Shown: piece after piece, positions 44,641 through 55,947 of the stretch
How the letters are laid out: each line of letters opens with the position of its first letter
How positions within the stretch are numbered: position 1 is the stretch's first letter
NCBI RefSeq assembly: GCF_032452875.1
Contig: NC_083869.1
Location: 76,936,501-77,000,500, forward strand
Direction: 5' to 3'
DNA: 64,000 bases
DNA from: Bos javanicus
Taxonomy: Eukaryota; Chordata; Mammalia; Artiodactyla; Bovidae
The notes under the pieces: model-generated
The model's input: only the letters and a program-made list of their open reading frames with translations
Databases searched by the model: none
Told to the model about the DNA's origin: nothing
Translations under genes and position numbers: made by a program

Positions 44641-44715
44641 ATGCTAATCATATTAGCAAAATCTTCTTTGCCAAGTAAAAAAAATATTCACAGGTTCTGG
44701 AAATTAGGATGTGGA

Positions 44716-45000
44716 TATGTTTGGAGCTGCTGCATCGCTTTAGTCGTGTCCGACCCTGTGCGACCCCATAGATGGCAGCCCACCAGGCTTCCCGTCCCTG
44801 GGATTCTCCAGGCAAGAACACTGGAGTGGGCTGCCATTTCCTTCTCCAATGCATGAAAGTGAAAAGTGAAAGTGAAGTCACTCAGTCGTGTCCGACTCTA
44901 GCGACCCCATGGACTGCAGCCCACCAGGCTCCTCCGTCCATGGGATTTTCTAGGCAAAAGTACTGGAGTGGGGTGCCATTGCCTTCTCCTATGTTTGGAG
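44716..45000 (+). mobile_element. BOV-A2 SINE with 11-bp TSD
   Basis: Perfect TSD TATGTTTGGAG lies at 44716-44726 and 44990-45000. Both BovA units and the 'gaaagtgaaaagtgaaagtg' linker are present, with little divergence between them. Confidence 0.94.
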
Positions 45001-46164
45001 AGAGAGAGCTTATTCTCTGCCACACCATGTGTCTTGTAAACCAAATCTTGGGGCATACACATGATCAATTTTACTTACACGGAATATGAGGCTTAGAGAG
45101 ATGAAGGGGTTGCTTTATGATCATCATGTTAGAAGTATTTGAATAGTTATTTTCATTTAATATAAAAGTTACCAATTATATGTTGGATAATAATCTATAC
45201 ACACAAAGACAAATATGCCTTCTCTCCTTCCCCAGGCCTGGGAGCAGAACAGAAAGGTTAGTTTCCAAGAAAGATCAGCTGCCAGGCAAGGACCAGTCAT
45301 TGCTATACACATAGAACTGCTAGGACTGGGAGTTCAAGGCTGTCCCTGCCTCTGTACCCAATGTGTTGCTTTCCTCACATCCAAATCCACATCTTATCAC
45401 ATGAGATTTGAGAACGGCCCCTCCTCAAAGAAGTTTTCTGTAGCCACCATATTCTGATTTATCTGTATTAGTTGACTGTCTAAAATGACAAGATGAGCCA
45501 TTTTGTAAAGATAGACAAGTTGGGGGCTTGAGTGTTAAGCTCTGTTCTGTGATTCAAAGATAAGTATGCGTGTAAAGAAAAATAAATAATGGAAGTGGTA
45601 GGAATTTCCACTACAGTGACTTTGAATGTCTCTGATATTATTTTCCTTATGTGCATAATGGATATAATGCCACACTGCTGTCTTTTCCAAGTCTTAAAGC
45701 TAGTGTGTGCCCTTCATCTGATACTTCACGACTTAATCTATGATGCTCAGTAATCAATATCTCCTGTTATTTTTATGGGACAGTACTTCAAAAGTCTTTC
45801 TGAGTGATATATAATATTGTCAAGTAGTATGAGGCCTGTGATACAGATAAGTACTGGAATAGATGATAATTGGCACCACACACACACACAAACACATACA
45901 CATAGAGAGTAGCACTAAATATAATTATCACCAGCAGGGAAATTTTTGCCTATGGCCAATCTCCATTCAATTCCTAGAGAATAGTGCATTTTCTCCTCAT
46001 ACAGCGCAGCCAAATTTTGGTCATTCAACCTAGACATGGGGATTTTTGCAGAGGTCAATATATGACTCATCAAAAATAACTTTTTTTTTTACATTCATTG
46101 GCTGCAACTTTATTTTTTTTTGTTTGACCTTTTTTTTTAATGTCACTACAGTTTACTTTTTATT
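45001..46164. other. Intronic DNA, mostly unrecognised
   Basis: A weak sense L2 block is possible at 45370-45480 ('ctcctcaaagaagttttct'), and a (CA)n tract lies near 45879-45905. Confidence 0.4.
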
Positions 46165-46765
46165 TTATTTTTTTTTACTTTTATTTATTTATTTATTTTT
46201 TACTTTACAATATTGTATTGGTTTTGCCATACATCAACATGCATCCACCACAGGTGTACACGTGTTCCCCATCCTGAACCCCCCTCCCACCTCCCTCCCC
46301 ATAGCATCCCTCTGGGTCATCCCAGTGCACCAGCCCCAAGCTTCCTGTATCCTACATAGAACCTGGACTGGCGATTCGTTTCTTATATGATATTATACAT
46401 GTTTTAATTCTATTCTCCCAAATCATCCCCCCACCTCCCACAGAGTCCTAAAAACTGTTCTATACGTCTGTGTCTCTTTTGCTGTCTTGCATACAGGGTT
46501 GTCGTTACCACCTTTCTAAATTCCATATATATGTGTTAGTATACTGTATTGGTGTTTTTCTTTCTGGCTTACTTCACTCTGTATAATAGGCTCAAGTTTC
46601 ATCTTTCTTATTAGAACTGATTCAAATGTATTCTTTTTAATGGCTGAGTAATACTCCATTGTGTACATGTACCACAGCTTTCTTATCCATTCATCTGCTG
46701 AAGGACATCTAGGTTGCTTCCATGTCCTGGCTATTATAAACAGTGCTGCGATGAACAAGGTCAAA
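46165..46765 (-). mobile_element. Young-looking L1 3' end (bovine type)
   Basis: T-rich start with (ATTT)n, then 'acaatattgtattggttttg', 'gtgtacacgtgttccccatc', 'cctggactggcgattcgttt', 'gtatactgtattggtgtttt' and 'acagtgctgcgatgaac'. Low divergence from the common bovine L1 tail; 5'-truncated at about 46760. Confidence 0.88.
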
Positions 46766-47227
46766 GTTATCTTCATTTTGATAATAGATATTAATTAACT
46801 TTTGTCACTCTTGTCTCTCACACATACAGAATAGAATTTTTCAGAGGCTCCAAGATATGTAATGATATCACCACTTGGTCAACTAATGGCATATGTGCTA
46901 TGGCTTCTTTTAAAATGTTTTTAGTTTTTAATTTTTAACACAATGAATACTGATATATACAAAACAAATATAGATATCCAAAATCTCTTCAAGGTTTTGA
47001 ATACAGAAAATGGATCTGGAAACTGAAAACAGGTCTTGAAAACTGCTGATCTAAACAAATGCTCCCTTTTGCCAGTGATTGGAGTAGCACAAACCTGGAA
47101 CACAGTATGGCCAACTAGAAGTCTGCAGGGTTGCTGTGTGTATGTGGTTCTGAGAAAGGATTCTCCATTCTCAAAAAGAAAAACAGCATAAAATTGAAGC
47201 AGCTTTTGTTTATGTATTTATATACTG
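46766..47227. other. Unique intronic DNA
   Basis: No feature recognised. Confidence 0.5.
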
Positions 47228-47492
47228 CTTCGGCACCCCACTCCAGTATTCTTACCTGGAAAATCCCATGAGTGGAGGAGCCTGGTGGGCTGCAGTCCAT
47301 GGGGTCGCTAAGAGTTGGACACGACTGAGCAACTTCACTTTCACTTTTCACTTCCATGCATTGGAGAAGGAAATGGCAACCCACTCCAGTGTTCTTGCCT
47401 GGAGAATCCCAGGGATGGGGGAGCCTGGTGGGCTGCTGTCTATGGGGTCGCACAGAGTCGGACACGACTGAAGCGACTTAGCAGCAGCAGGA
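47228..47492 (-). mobile_element. BOV-A2 SINE
   Basis: Antisense with both units and a GCA run at the right end (complement of the GCT start). The 3' end is slightly short (begins at 'ggcaccccactccag'). No clear TSD. Confidence 0.9.
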
Positions 47493-48520
47493 CATCATTG
47501 CATCTAGATGTGATACCTGGAACTGCACAACCCCTCGTTCCAGCCTGCATATGAGATAGTCACGCAGAAGAAGCCCTGAAACTCCATGCTCAGAACTCTC
47601 CTTGTCTCTAACTTCTTCTTATTTGAGACAGCTTCCCTGTAATGTTTAAGTCTCTGCAAACTGGATTTTCTGTGACCTCCAGCAGAAAACCTCCAGCAGA
47701 GGTATGCCTACCTCTATAAACAAACAAACAAACAAAAAGAAATAACATCAGATCTCTGGAGGTGCTCAGTGTGGCTTTTACTCTTTTGGTACTTTTGACT
47801 TCACAGCTAGCAATTCCATAACAGAGCAGAATATATTTCTATAGGTTATTTTTGGACTCTGTTTTGGGGACATGTAGTGTTCTAGTTTTGCTCATATCCT
47901 TTAACAGAGTAAACAACAGAGATATGAATCAAGACATGTGAATTATCTGGTTCTGGGGTGACATCAAATAAATAATCAACATACAAGGATCTTTTGTTTT
48001 TGTTTTTTAAATTTTCCAATTCCAAAGAAATGAGTTTTTACATCAACTTGAGCATTCCAGTCTTAAACTCAGAAAAGTGATTTTTCTGTAGAAAATAAGC
48101 AGAATTGGCATTGGGAGTATGATATCTATAAGTTTAAATTTTGGATATATTGCTAAAGTCTTATTTATCCAGGACTCACTGTTGTATATCCACAGAACTG
48201 CCTTTATGTAATTCATGCAACTAAGGAACCCAATTAAAAAGTGAATAATATAATTTAGCTTGTGAGATGTTCACTGGAGATAATGAATTCTCAAAGGGCA
48301 GAATTTTTGTTGACTGAATCACCTTGGTTATTTTTATGTTTCTTATATTAGCATTTATCATCTATTTATCTTCTATTTATCTATAGGTATATATTTTTAC
48401 TTAAAGAAAAGTAATGCAATACCTATCATATGCCAGGTTCCGTACAATTCAGACTCAATTAATCATCCAAAAGACGTTTGTTTAGCAACCTCTATGCCAA
48501 AATAATATGTTAGTATATAG
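47493..48520. other. Unique intronic DNA
   Basis: A (CAAA)n stretch at about 47720-47737; nothing else recognised. Confidence 0.5.
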
Positions 48521-48648
48521 CATCTCTGACTCAGTGGACATAAATTTGAGCAACCTCTGGGAAATACTGAAGGTCAGGGAAGACTGGTGTGCTACAGTCC
48601 ATGGGGTCACAAAGAGTCAGACATGATTTAGTGACTGAACAGAAACAA
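48521..48648 (+). mobile_element. Short BovB 3' end
   Basis: 'gactcagtggacataaattt', 'ggtcagggaagactggtgtg' and 'ggggtcacaaagagtcagac' form the last 130 bp of BovB. No convincing TSD. Confidence 0.8.
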
Positions 48649-49599
48649 CATGTAGTTAGCAGTAAACAAATAAGGACATTATTATCATAAAATAGATGGT
48701 CTGGAGTGGTACCTAAAAGGTGAAACAATGTTATACACACACACACACAGACAAAATTGCAAAGTCTGATGCAATTAATTAGAAAGGAAATCAGCTGGTT
48801 TCAAACGTACTGGAAATTGAGAATTGCAGAAGGAGTATGTGCTCCTTAGTTGGATGTTTAAGTATGTCTTTGCTGAGGAAGGGGCTTTCAGTATGGGACC
48901 CAAAGGTAAGGAGTCTGTCATGCACCATTTGGAGGTATTTCCTTGGCAGTGGGGTCATGAAGAAAATAGACACTGGGATGTGTAGCAATCCACTTTACAT
49001 GGTCACTCAGGTTCCCTAAAAGCAGTTTATTTAATTTTAGATAACAGAATACTGAGAATAATGAAGAGAAATATTTGATGAGTACCCTTGGGAGAGCTAT
49101 TATCTTAATTTCATTAAGAGTTATTAATGAAATTCTTATCAGGATTGGGCCTTGTCAAAGAGAATTCCATACAACGTGTTGTGAGTGTGACTATAAAAGT
49201 AAATAAACTAAATGCTTATAAGTGGCCAGAATAAAGAAGTTTGAAATATATCTAAATATCACTGATCAGGTTGCATTATAGTTGATATTTGGAAACATTT
49301 GTTTTTTAATTATTCATTCCTTTTTCAGTTTACGAAACACTGTGTCTTAGGTGTGGTGTCCTAATTGGGTGAAGAGAAAAGGACAGTTTACCCAAAAGCA
49401 AGAAGTTACCAATATAGTTGGAAGACAGATTGTAAACATAATGGTGGAATAAAAGACGTGTGATAAAAGTAAGCAAATGCCTTGGGAACGTGGAGAAGGA
49501 CTTACTTAACTCGACTTGGTCCCTCCCTGTTTTTTCAGCATCATCTTTTGTCTTATTTTAAATCATAGTTAACTTAATTTTTTAATGTTTGAAATGTGA
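48649..49599. other. Unique intronic DNA
   Basis: A (CA)n tract near 48734-48750. No repeat recognised. Confidence 0.5.
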
Positions 49600-49715
49600 T
49601 GGTCTTTCGCACTCTAGACTTTGTACAGGCTTTGCTTGTATCTGGAGCACTCTGCCCACCTTTTCATGTATGCTTATTGACCTAATATATTTATTCCAAG
49701 CCATCTTTTCTAAAG
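49600..49715 (+). repeat. Possible L2 fragment
   Basis: 'gtatctggagcactctgccc' resembles the L2 'cctggaatgctcttccc' block. Weak. Confidence 0.3.
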
Positions 49716-49870
49716 TACTGTTCCTCAAAATGTGGTTCATGAATCATACGTATCATAACTGTCTAAGAATGTACTTTAAAAATGCAAATTATTTTGTACC
49801 TCCACACCAGACCTACTGAATGAGTAGAAATCTAAAGATAGAAATTTTCATACATATCCCTGGAACTTTA
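49716..49870 (+). repeat. MER5-type DNA transposon relic
   Basis: 'gttcctcaaaatgtggttca', 'ttaaaaatgcaaattatttt' and 'ccagacctactgaatgag' are MER5A landmarks in order. Confidence 0.6.
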
Positions 49871-50319
49871 TTTTACAAACTAAATTTGATCCCTGCTGCC
49901 CTAGATTGTGTCAGGGGTTTCATCTGTACTCCCAGAGCCATAAGCATCTGTGCCGCCATAAGACTTTTGCTTGAAATCATTGCTGGTCTATTCAATTAAT
50001 CCTCCAAAGTGACTGAAATCTCATAGAGATAAGGAAAATGTCCTCTAGCTGACAATTGTCTCACAAGGAGCGTGGTTCTCATAGGTGGCTAATAAATAGA
50101 TGTAGGTCTTACAAAGAAGGAGTGGATATTACTCAGGTAGTTAAGGGACAGAAGAGCCTTACAGGCAGAGAGAATGTGTACTACTATTCAGGAAAGAAGA
50201 TGTTCAGTTCTATGTAGCACAAATGGGGCTGGATGGGTGCATGGGATTTTGCTGGTGAATGTTTCTAAGTTATGCTTTGGAGCTGAGGTTTCTTTTCACT
50301 TTATCAACAATCAATAAAA
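49871..50319. other. Intronic DNA
   Basis: A weak L2-like segment is possible near 50130-50200. Nothing firm. Confidence 0.4.
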
Positions 50320-50955
50320 CCTAGAAATCCCACTCCTGGCCATATATCCAGAAAAAGCCATAATTTAAAAAGACACATGTACCCCAAAGTTCATTGCAAT
50401 ACCATTCACAATGGCTAGGATATAGAAGAAACCTAAATGTCCATCAATAGAGGAATGGATAAAGATGTGGTATATTTATACAGTGGAATATTACCAAGTC
50501 ATAAAAAGGAATAAAATTGTGCCATTTGTAGAGACCTAGATGAACCTAGAGACTTTCATAGAGATTGAAGTAGGTCATAAATAGAAAAAAAATCAATTGT
50601 AATGCATATATGTGGAATCTATAAAAATGGTATAAATTAACTTATTTTCAAAGCAGAAATAGAGGCACAGGCATAGACAAAAAAATGTGTGGGTACTAAA
50701 GAGGAAAGGGGATGGGATGAATTGGGAGATAGGGATTGACATACATACACTCAGAATGAAATAGATAACTAATGAGAACCTACTGTATAGCACAGGGAAC
50801 TCTATGCAGTGCTCTGTGGTGATCTAAATGAGAAGTAAATCCAAAAAACAAGGGATATATGTATACATATTGCTGATTAACTTTGCTTCACAGCAGAAAC
50901 TAACACAACATTATGAAACAATTTATGTTATACTAAAAGTTAATTTTAAAATGCC
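50320..50955 (+). mobile_element. L1 3'-end fragment
   Basis: 'aatcccactcctggccatat', 'cctaaatgtccatcaataga', 'gagaacctactgtatagcac' and 'gcagaaactaacacaacatt' lie in sense L1 order. Confidence 0.8.
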
Positions 50956-51008
50956 TACATAAAAGTATTAAATATGGCATGATAGAAAGAAATAAGGACA
51001 GAATATAT

Positions 51009-51160
51009 AAGACCTAGATATCAGGCCTGAATTGGCCATGAACTAGGTAACTTGCTTTAAACAATTACTTGACCTTATGTCTTAACTTTCCTAACTGGTA
51101 ATTGGGTATAATTATCTTACATTTTCTTATTACAAAAGGATGAATATTTATTAATACACA
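51009..51160 (+). repeat. Possible MIR fragment
   Basis: 'ggccatgaactaggtaactt', 'acttgaccttatgtcttaac' and 'ctaactggtaattgggtata'. Confidence 0.4.
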
Positions 51161-51998
51161 GGTTGTATGAGTGTACATTCCATGAAAAGCAAAAAAAAAA
51201 AAAAAAAGCATTAAGTAAATGCCAGCTATTTTTTAATACAGTTTGACATTCTTCTTTCAGGATTAAAAGCTTTATCTGAGGGACATGGTTTTTAGACTCT
51301 GGATAATCTCCGATATCCAGCTAAATTATCAGACTGTTTGTCTCTTACCTGAAAGCCACTTTTTAGTACTCTTGAGGGCAAACTCTTTACTTGTATATAT
51401 TACTTATATTTTTCATTAACATCAGTTTTTTTCTTTATGTTTTATGAAGGTACAGCATTTTAGTTTCATAAGTCCAGAATGTGTGGGTCTGCATGACCTG
51501 TATTTTGACACTTCATGATTCAAATGTCTTCTGTGGCTTTTGACATATAGCAAATGTCATGGTACATCCTATGGCAGTGTCTGTTTTTAGCAAATTGCTG
51601 ATCTTTTTTTTTTTTTAATATCCAGAAAAAAAAAAAAAAACACCTACCTGGTTGGACTCTATCACTCTCTTAGTGTCAAACAACTGTGACTCTGCAAAGT
51701 GCTGGACTTTCTGGGACTAAAACTGGTTCTGTGCTTTTTTCCTTGGCATAACAAAATCCACTTGTTTCAACAGAGGGGCATTGATTTGCTTTGAAGAAAG
51801 GTGTGCTTGCAAATTAATGTAGATAGTCAAATTTTTAGATGCTTAAAGAAGTTAGTCTATAATAACTTAACCAACTGAGTCATTCAAAGTTTTAGTACTA
51901 CATTTATTAAGTTATGCATCAGTATGAAATGGAAATTCAGTCTTTACAGCAAGCACATAAGGATTTACGTCTTAGTTTTCTCATATAAATGAAGTATT
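51161..51998. other. Unique intronic DNA
   Basis: Poly-A and poly-T runs (51190, 51610, 51630); no repeat recognised. Confidence 0.5.
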
Positions 51999-52090
51999 AC
52001 TTGGGCATGTTGAGGGTCATTGAATGTAGACAAAGGAGTTTAGAACTTGGGCATGTTGAGGGTCATTGAATGTAGACAAAGGAGTTTGGA
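51999..52090 (+). repeat. 46-bp tandem duplication
   Basis: The copies 51999-52044 and 52045-52090 are identical except for one A/G difference near their ends. Confidence 0.95.
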
Positions 52091-52164
52091 ACTCTTTGGA
52101 TAAGTAGTAGAAATAATAATAATAAGTGCATATAAAGGCACTGAGCTGGAATTCATACTTATTA

Positions 52165-52320
52165 TATTTATTCCCATCACAATTAATGTGGTCAGTACTA
52201 TTTATCACTATTTTACAGTGGAAAAAACTGAAGCTCAGAAATGAGAAAATACAAGTCATATATTCAAGGGCATAATTCATCAGCTCAGACTACCTCCAAC
52301 CTGTGCTATTTCAGCACACC
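52165..52320 (-). repeat. MIR SINE
   Basis: 'atcactattttacagtggaa', 'aaaactgaagctcagaaatg' and 'ttcaagggcataattcatca' follow antisense MIR. Confidence 0.5.
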
Positions 52321-52782
52321 ATGCTGCTTCTACACATGTATTTGAGGGCAGGGAGACAAACTCTATTAAGAATCAGAAACACTATTTCAGTGATATTTAA
52401 AGTGTGTTAGGAGGTAGAAACAATGTCAGCTTTAAATAAGAAGTTTTGAAGATTTTTCTTTGTAAGATATTTATGGTTTTTCAAGATGATGGTATATATT
52501 ATATGAAGATAAACCTTTCAGTTCTTGATTAGGTGAGACTTTTATATATGAGCAGAAAACCTTGGGAAGAATGAGAAAGAAGAGTGGCATTTTCCCATGG
52601 TAGAGCCTTTCTTTGCAATCCCATTCTACTGCTTCTGAAAAGCTGCCTTCACTGTGAAGTTTGTCTTCCATATTTATTCTGTAGCTCAACCCACACAGTA
52701 GTCCCTTTGCCTAATTCCTTATAACTTGAATGTGACTGTAATCTAAAAATTGAATAAAATGACTTAAGAATTGGATTATCTT
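52321..52782. other. Unique intronic DNA
   Basis: No feature recognised. Confidence 0.5.
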
Positions 52783-53295
52783 TTTTTAATTTGATTTTAA
52801 TTGCAGAGTAATTACTGTACAGTATTGTGATGGTTTCTGCCATATATCTACATGAATCAACCATAGGTACACATATGTCCCTTCCTTCTTAAACCTTCCT
52901 CCTATCTCCTTCCCATCCCACCCTTCTAGGTTGTCACAGAACACCAGCTTCGGGTTCCCTGCATAATTCAGCAAATTCCCACTGACTATCCCTTACATGA
53001 GTTTCCCAGGTGGTGCTAATGGTAAAGATTACACCTGCCAATGTAGGAGACACAAGAGACATGGGTTGAACCCCTGGGTCAGGAAGATCCCCTGGAGGAG
53101 TGCATGGCAACCCACTCCAGTATTCTTGCCTAACTAATCCCATGGACAGAAGAACCTGGTGAACTTTAGTCCATGGGGTCACAAAGAGTTGGACACAACT
53201 GAAGCAACTTAGCATGCTCAGAAACATCCATTTTAAATATGATAATATACATGTTTCAATATTACTCTCTCCCACCATGCATTATCTTTAATATA
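52783..53295 (-). mobile_element. L1 3'-end fragment with Bov-tA insertion
   Basis: 'attttaattgcagagtaatt', 'gtgatggtttctgccatata' and 'gtacacatatgtcccttcct', continuing after the SINE with 'tgataatatacatgtttcaa'. Confidence 0.8.
53000..53221 (+). mobile_element. Bov-tA SINE inside L1
   Basis: Head 'gtttcccaggtggtgctaat', B-box-like 'gggttgaacccc', BovA body, tail 'gaagcaacttagcatgctc'. No clear TSD. Confidence 0.85.
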
Positions 53296-53409
53296 ACAAA
53301 GAGTTCAGAATGACCTATGATTTCCTTAGTTTTTGCAACCTATTTCTTCTTAACTAATTTATGTAAAGGTGTTTTACAAAAGTACTTAGGATATTTTTGG
53401 AAGGTTTTT

Positions 53410-53560
53410 TTAGGGAGGCAGCATAGTTTACATAAAGAGTTTGGCATTTCAAGTCATAAAGACTTTGGTTTAAATCTCAACATTGCCACATGATCTCCTG
53501 TATATATTTTAACTTTAATAATTTCAGTTTTTTCAGACTTGTGTAAAAAATAAACAAAAG
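53410..53560 (+). repeat. MIR SINE
   Basis: 'ggtttaaatctcaacattgc' and 'cacatgatctcctgtatata' followed by a T-rich core. Diverged. Confidence 0.45.
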
Positions 53561-53932
53561 AATGAGACTACATCAAATATATATGTATATATGTGTGTGT
53601 ATACACTACAACATGGATGAATCTAGAGGCTATTATGCTGAGAAAAATAAATCAAAGACAAATACAATCTCACTTATATGTGACTTCTAAAAGCCAAAAC
53701 AAAGAAAGTAATGAAACACTCATATGGAGAACAAACTGGTGGTTTCCAGAGGGATGGTAGTTAGGGGAGTGGTCAAAATAAGTGAATGGGTTTAAGATAT
53801 ACAAACCTTCAGTTATTAAATAAATGGGCCATGGTGATAAGAAATACAGTAAATGATATTGTAATAAATTTGTATGGGACAGATGGTTGCTAGACTTATC
53901 ATGGTGATCACTTTATAACATATGCAAATGTC

Positions 53933-54101
53933 AAATCACAATATGCTACTGCTACTGCTACTGCTACTGCTAAGTCACTTCAGTCGTGTCCAACTCTGTG
54001 CGACCCCATAGACGGCAGCCCACCAGGCTCCTCCATCCATGGGATTTTCCAGGCAAGAGTACTGGAGTGGGGTGCCATTGCCTTCTCCGAAATCACAATA
54101 T
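53933..54101 (+). mobile_element. Hybrid single-unit BOV-A2 with 12-bp TSD
   Basis: Perfect TSD AAATCACAATAT lies at 53933-53944 and 54090-54101. The 145-bp insert has the GCT/ACT start and first-unit 5' half fused to the second-unit 3' half (ctccatccatgggattttcc ... gccttctccg), so one repeat unit is missing. Confidence 0.94.
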
Positions 54102-54124
54102 AGTGCACCTAAAACTAACATTGT

Positions 54125-54343
54125 ATGTGTGTGCATACTAAGTTTCTACAGTTGTATCCAACTCTTTGTAACCCTACAGAGTGTAGCCCACCAGGCTCCT
54201 TTGTCCATGGGATTCTCCAGGTAAGAATACTAGAGTGGGTTGCCTTACCCTCCTCCAGGGGATCTTGCTGACCCAGGGATCAAGCCCACTGTCTCCTGCA
54301 TTGGCAGGTGGATTCTTGACCACTAGCACACCTGGGAAACCCA
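54125..54343 (-). mobile_element. Bov-tA SINE
   Basis: Antisense SINE ending in the complement of the tRNA head ('agcacacctgggaaaccc'). The L1 target resumes with 'tttatgtcaacc'. Confidence 0.85.
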
Positions 54344-54380
54344 TAATGTTTTATGTCAACCACTTCTCAAAAATTTTAAA

Positions 54381-55433
54381 AATATTGCATTATTATATAG
54401 TCAGCGCTCAATAATTGTTGAATATTGAACAAATGTATCTTTAGCAAATAATTGTTTATTATGGCATATTATTTAACAAGTTTGTAAGAGGTAAATACAA
54501 TCTGGAATCATCCTAACAGGTTTTTTTTTTTTTTTTTTGCTTCTCCATATATATATAAGAATCTGAGAAGTCATTATGTCAACTTCATACTAAGAATATT
54601 TTCTCTTATCAAGGACTCTTTGTTTTCTTCTTTTTTTTTTTTTCATCTCATAAACCTCTCAAGGTTTGCATGCTTTTCATATATCTATAATAAATAAGCT
54701 TTCCTAGAGATAAGGTTTCATCCAAAATATTTCTTCCTTTTAAGAGAGGTAGTCATTTTCTGGCATGTCGCCTTATTTATTCATGTGCTACTTCTTTTAC
54801 CTGGAACTTGGGTTCAAGGTAGTCACAGTAACAATATCCTTCAAATATTGGCACTGATATAGGCTTCTTTTTAACTGAGTTCTAGGCATGAGATGTGGCA
54901 GTTTTGACTTAAAGCATTAGCTACAATGACATGTCACTTTCCACTGCTCTGAAATTCTACAAGGCAAAAACCTCATGCCAGTTCATGCTTTCCATCTCTT
55001 GTCTTCTGCCTCTCTCTGTAAATTCCTCTGATCTCTAACTACCCCTTAATAACTACCAATCAGTAACTAGTGCATCTTCTGAATTACACTGAGTTCTGTG
55101 GTACTCAACAAATAGCACCTAGCCTTAATTAAAGACTTTTGGTGTGTAAGACTGTTGAATAACAATGTTTGAACAGTCTTTTACCCTCATAATGTTGTTT
55201 TTAAAGCTTAGAATAAGAGATAAACATATGTGGTGCTTTCATGAGTAAGTAACAAATATGTTCTACCCTGGAAGGATATTTATTGGAATATTTGAAGGAG
55301 AGCAGTTTCTTCCCCACCCTATGTTCTTTCACACTTGAAGAAGTGTCACTTCACATCTCTATTTTATTTTTATTATTATTACCTGGAGAGTTTTCAGAGA
55401 ATCTCAGATGCAGCATGTCTGGAAGAATAGAGT
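54381..55433. other. Unique intronic DNA
   Basis: Two poly-T runs (about 54522-54538 and 54631-54643); no repeat recognised. Confidence 0.5.
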
Positions 55434-55947
55434 GGTAGGAAGAATAATGACCCAAAAAGACAGCTGAATACTAATCCTCAGAACCTGTGACCATGTTAGG
55501 CTAACTGGCATAGAAGACTTAAGGTTTGCTAATCAGTTATCCTTAAAATAGGGATGTGATGTGAAAGTCACTCACTTGTATCCAATACTTTGCAATCCCA
55601 TGGACTGTAGTCTGCCAGGCTCCTCCGTCCATAGAATTCTCTAGTCAAGAATACTGGAGTGGGTTGCCATTCCCTTCTCCAGGGGATATTCCTGACCCAG
55701 GGATTGAACCCAGGTCTCCCTCACTGAAGGTGGATTCTTTACTGTCTGAGCCACCAGGGAGGGCTCAGCTTGGTACAATCCCAAAGATCCTTAAAAGTGT
55801 AAGAAAGTGGCAAAAGAAGATAATTAGAATTAAATCTGATTTCAGATGAAAGTTGCACAGACATGCAACACTGTTGGCTTTGAAAGTATGGGAAGGGGGC
55901 TATAAGCCAAGGAATGTGGGTGGTTTATGGCAGTTAGAAAAGACAAA
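55434..55947 (+). repeat. MaLR-like LTR relic with Bov-tA insertion
   Basis: 'gaagaataatgacccaaaaa', 'cctcagaacctgtgaccatg', then after the SINE 'ttggctttgaaagtatggga' and 'gggctataagccaaggaatg' follow an old mammalian MaLR-type LTR. It is cut off by the L1 start at about 55948. Confidence 0.5.
55559..55765 (-). mobile_element. Bov-tA SINE inside the LTR relic
   Basis: Antisense SINE from 'gtgaaagtcactcacttgta' to the head complement 'gagccaccagggagggc'. TSD not resolved. Confidence 0.85.

Larger units (their letters stand above)
53617..54380 (+). mobile_element. Older L1 3'-end fragment with two SINE insertions
   Basis: 'atggatgaatctagaggcta', 'acaaactggtggtttccaga', 'atgcaaatgtcaaatcacaa' and 'cacctaaaactaacattgta': L1 3' end in sense, split by a BovA monomer and by an antisense Bov-tA. 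Confidence 0.75.
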
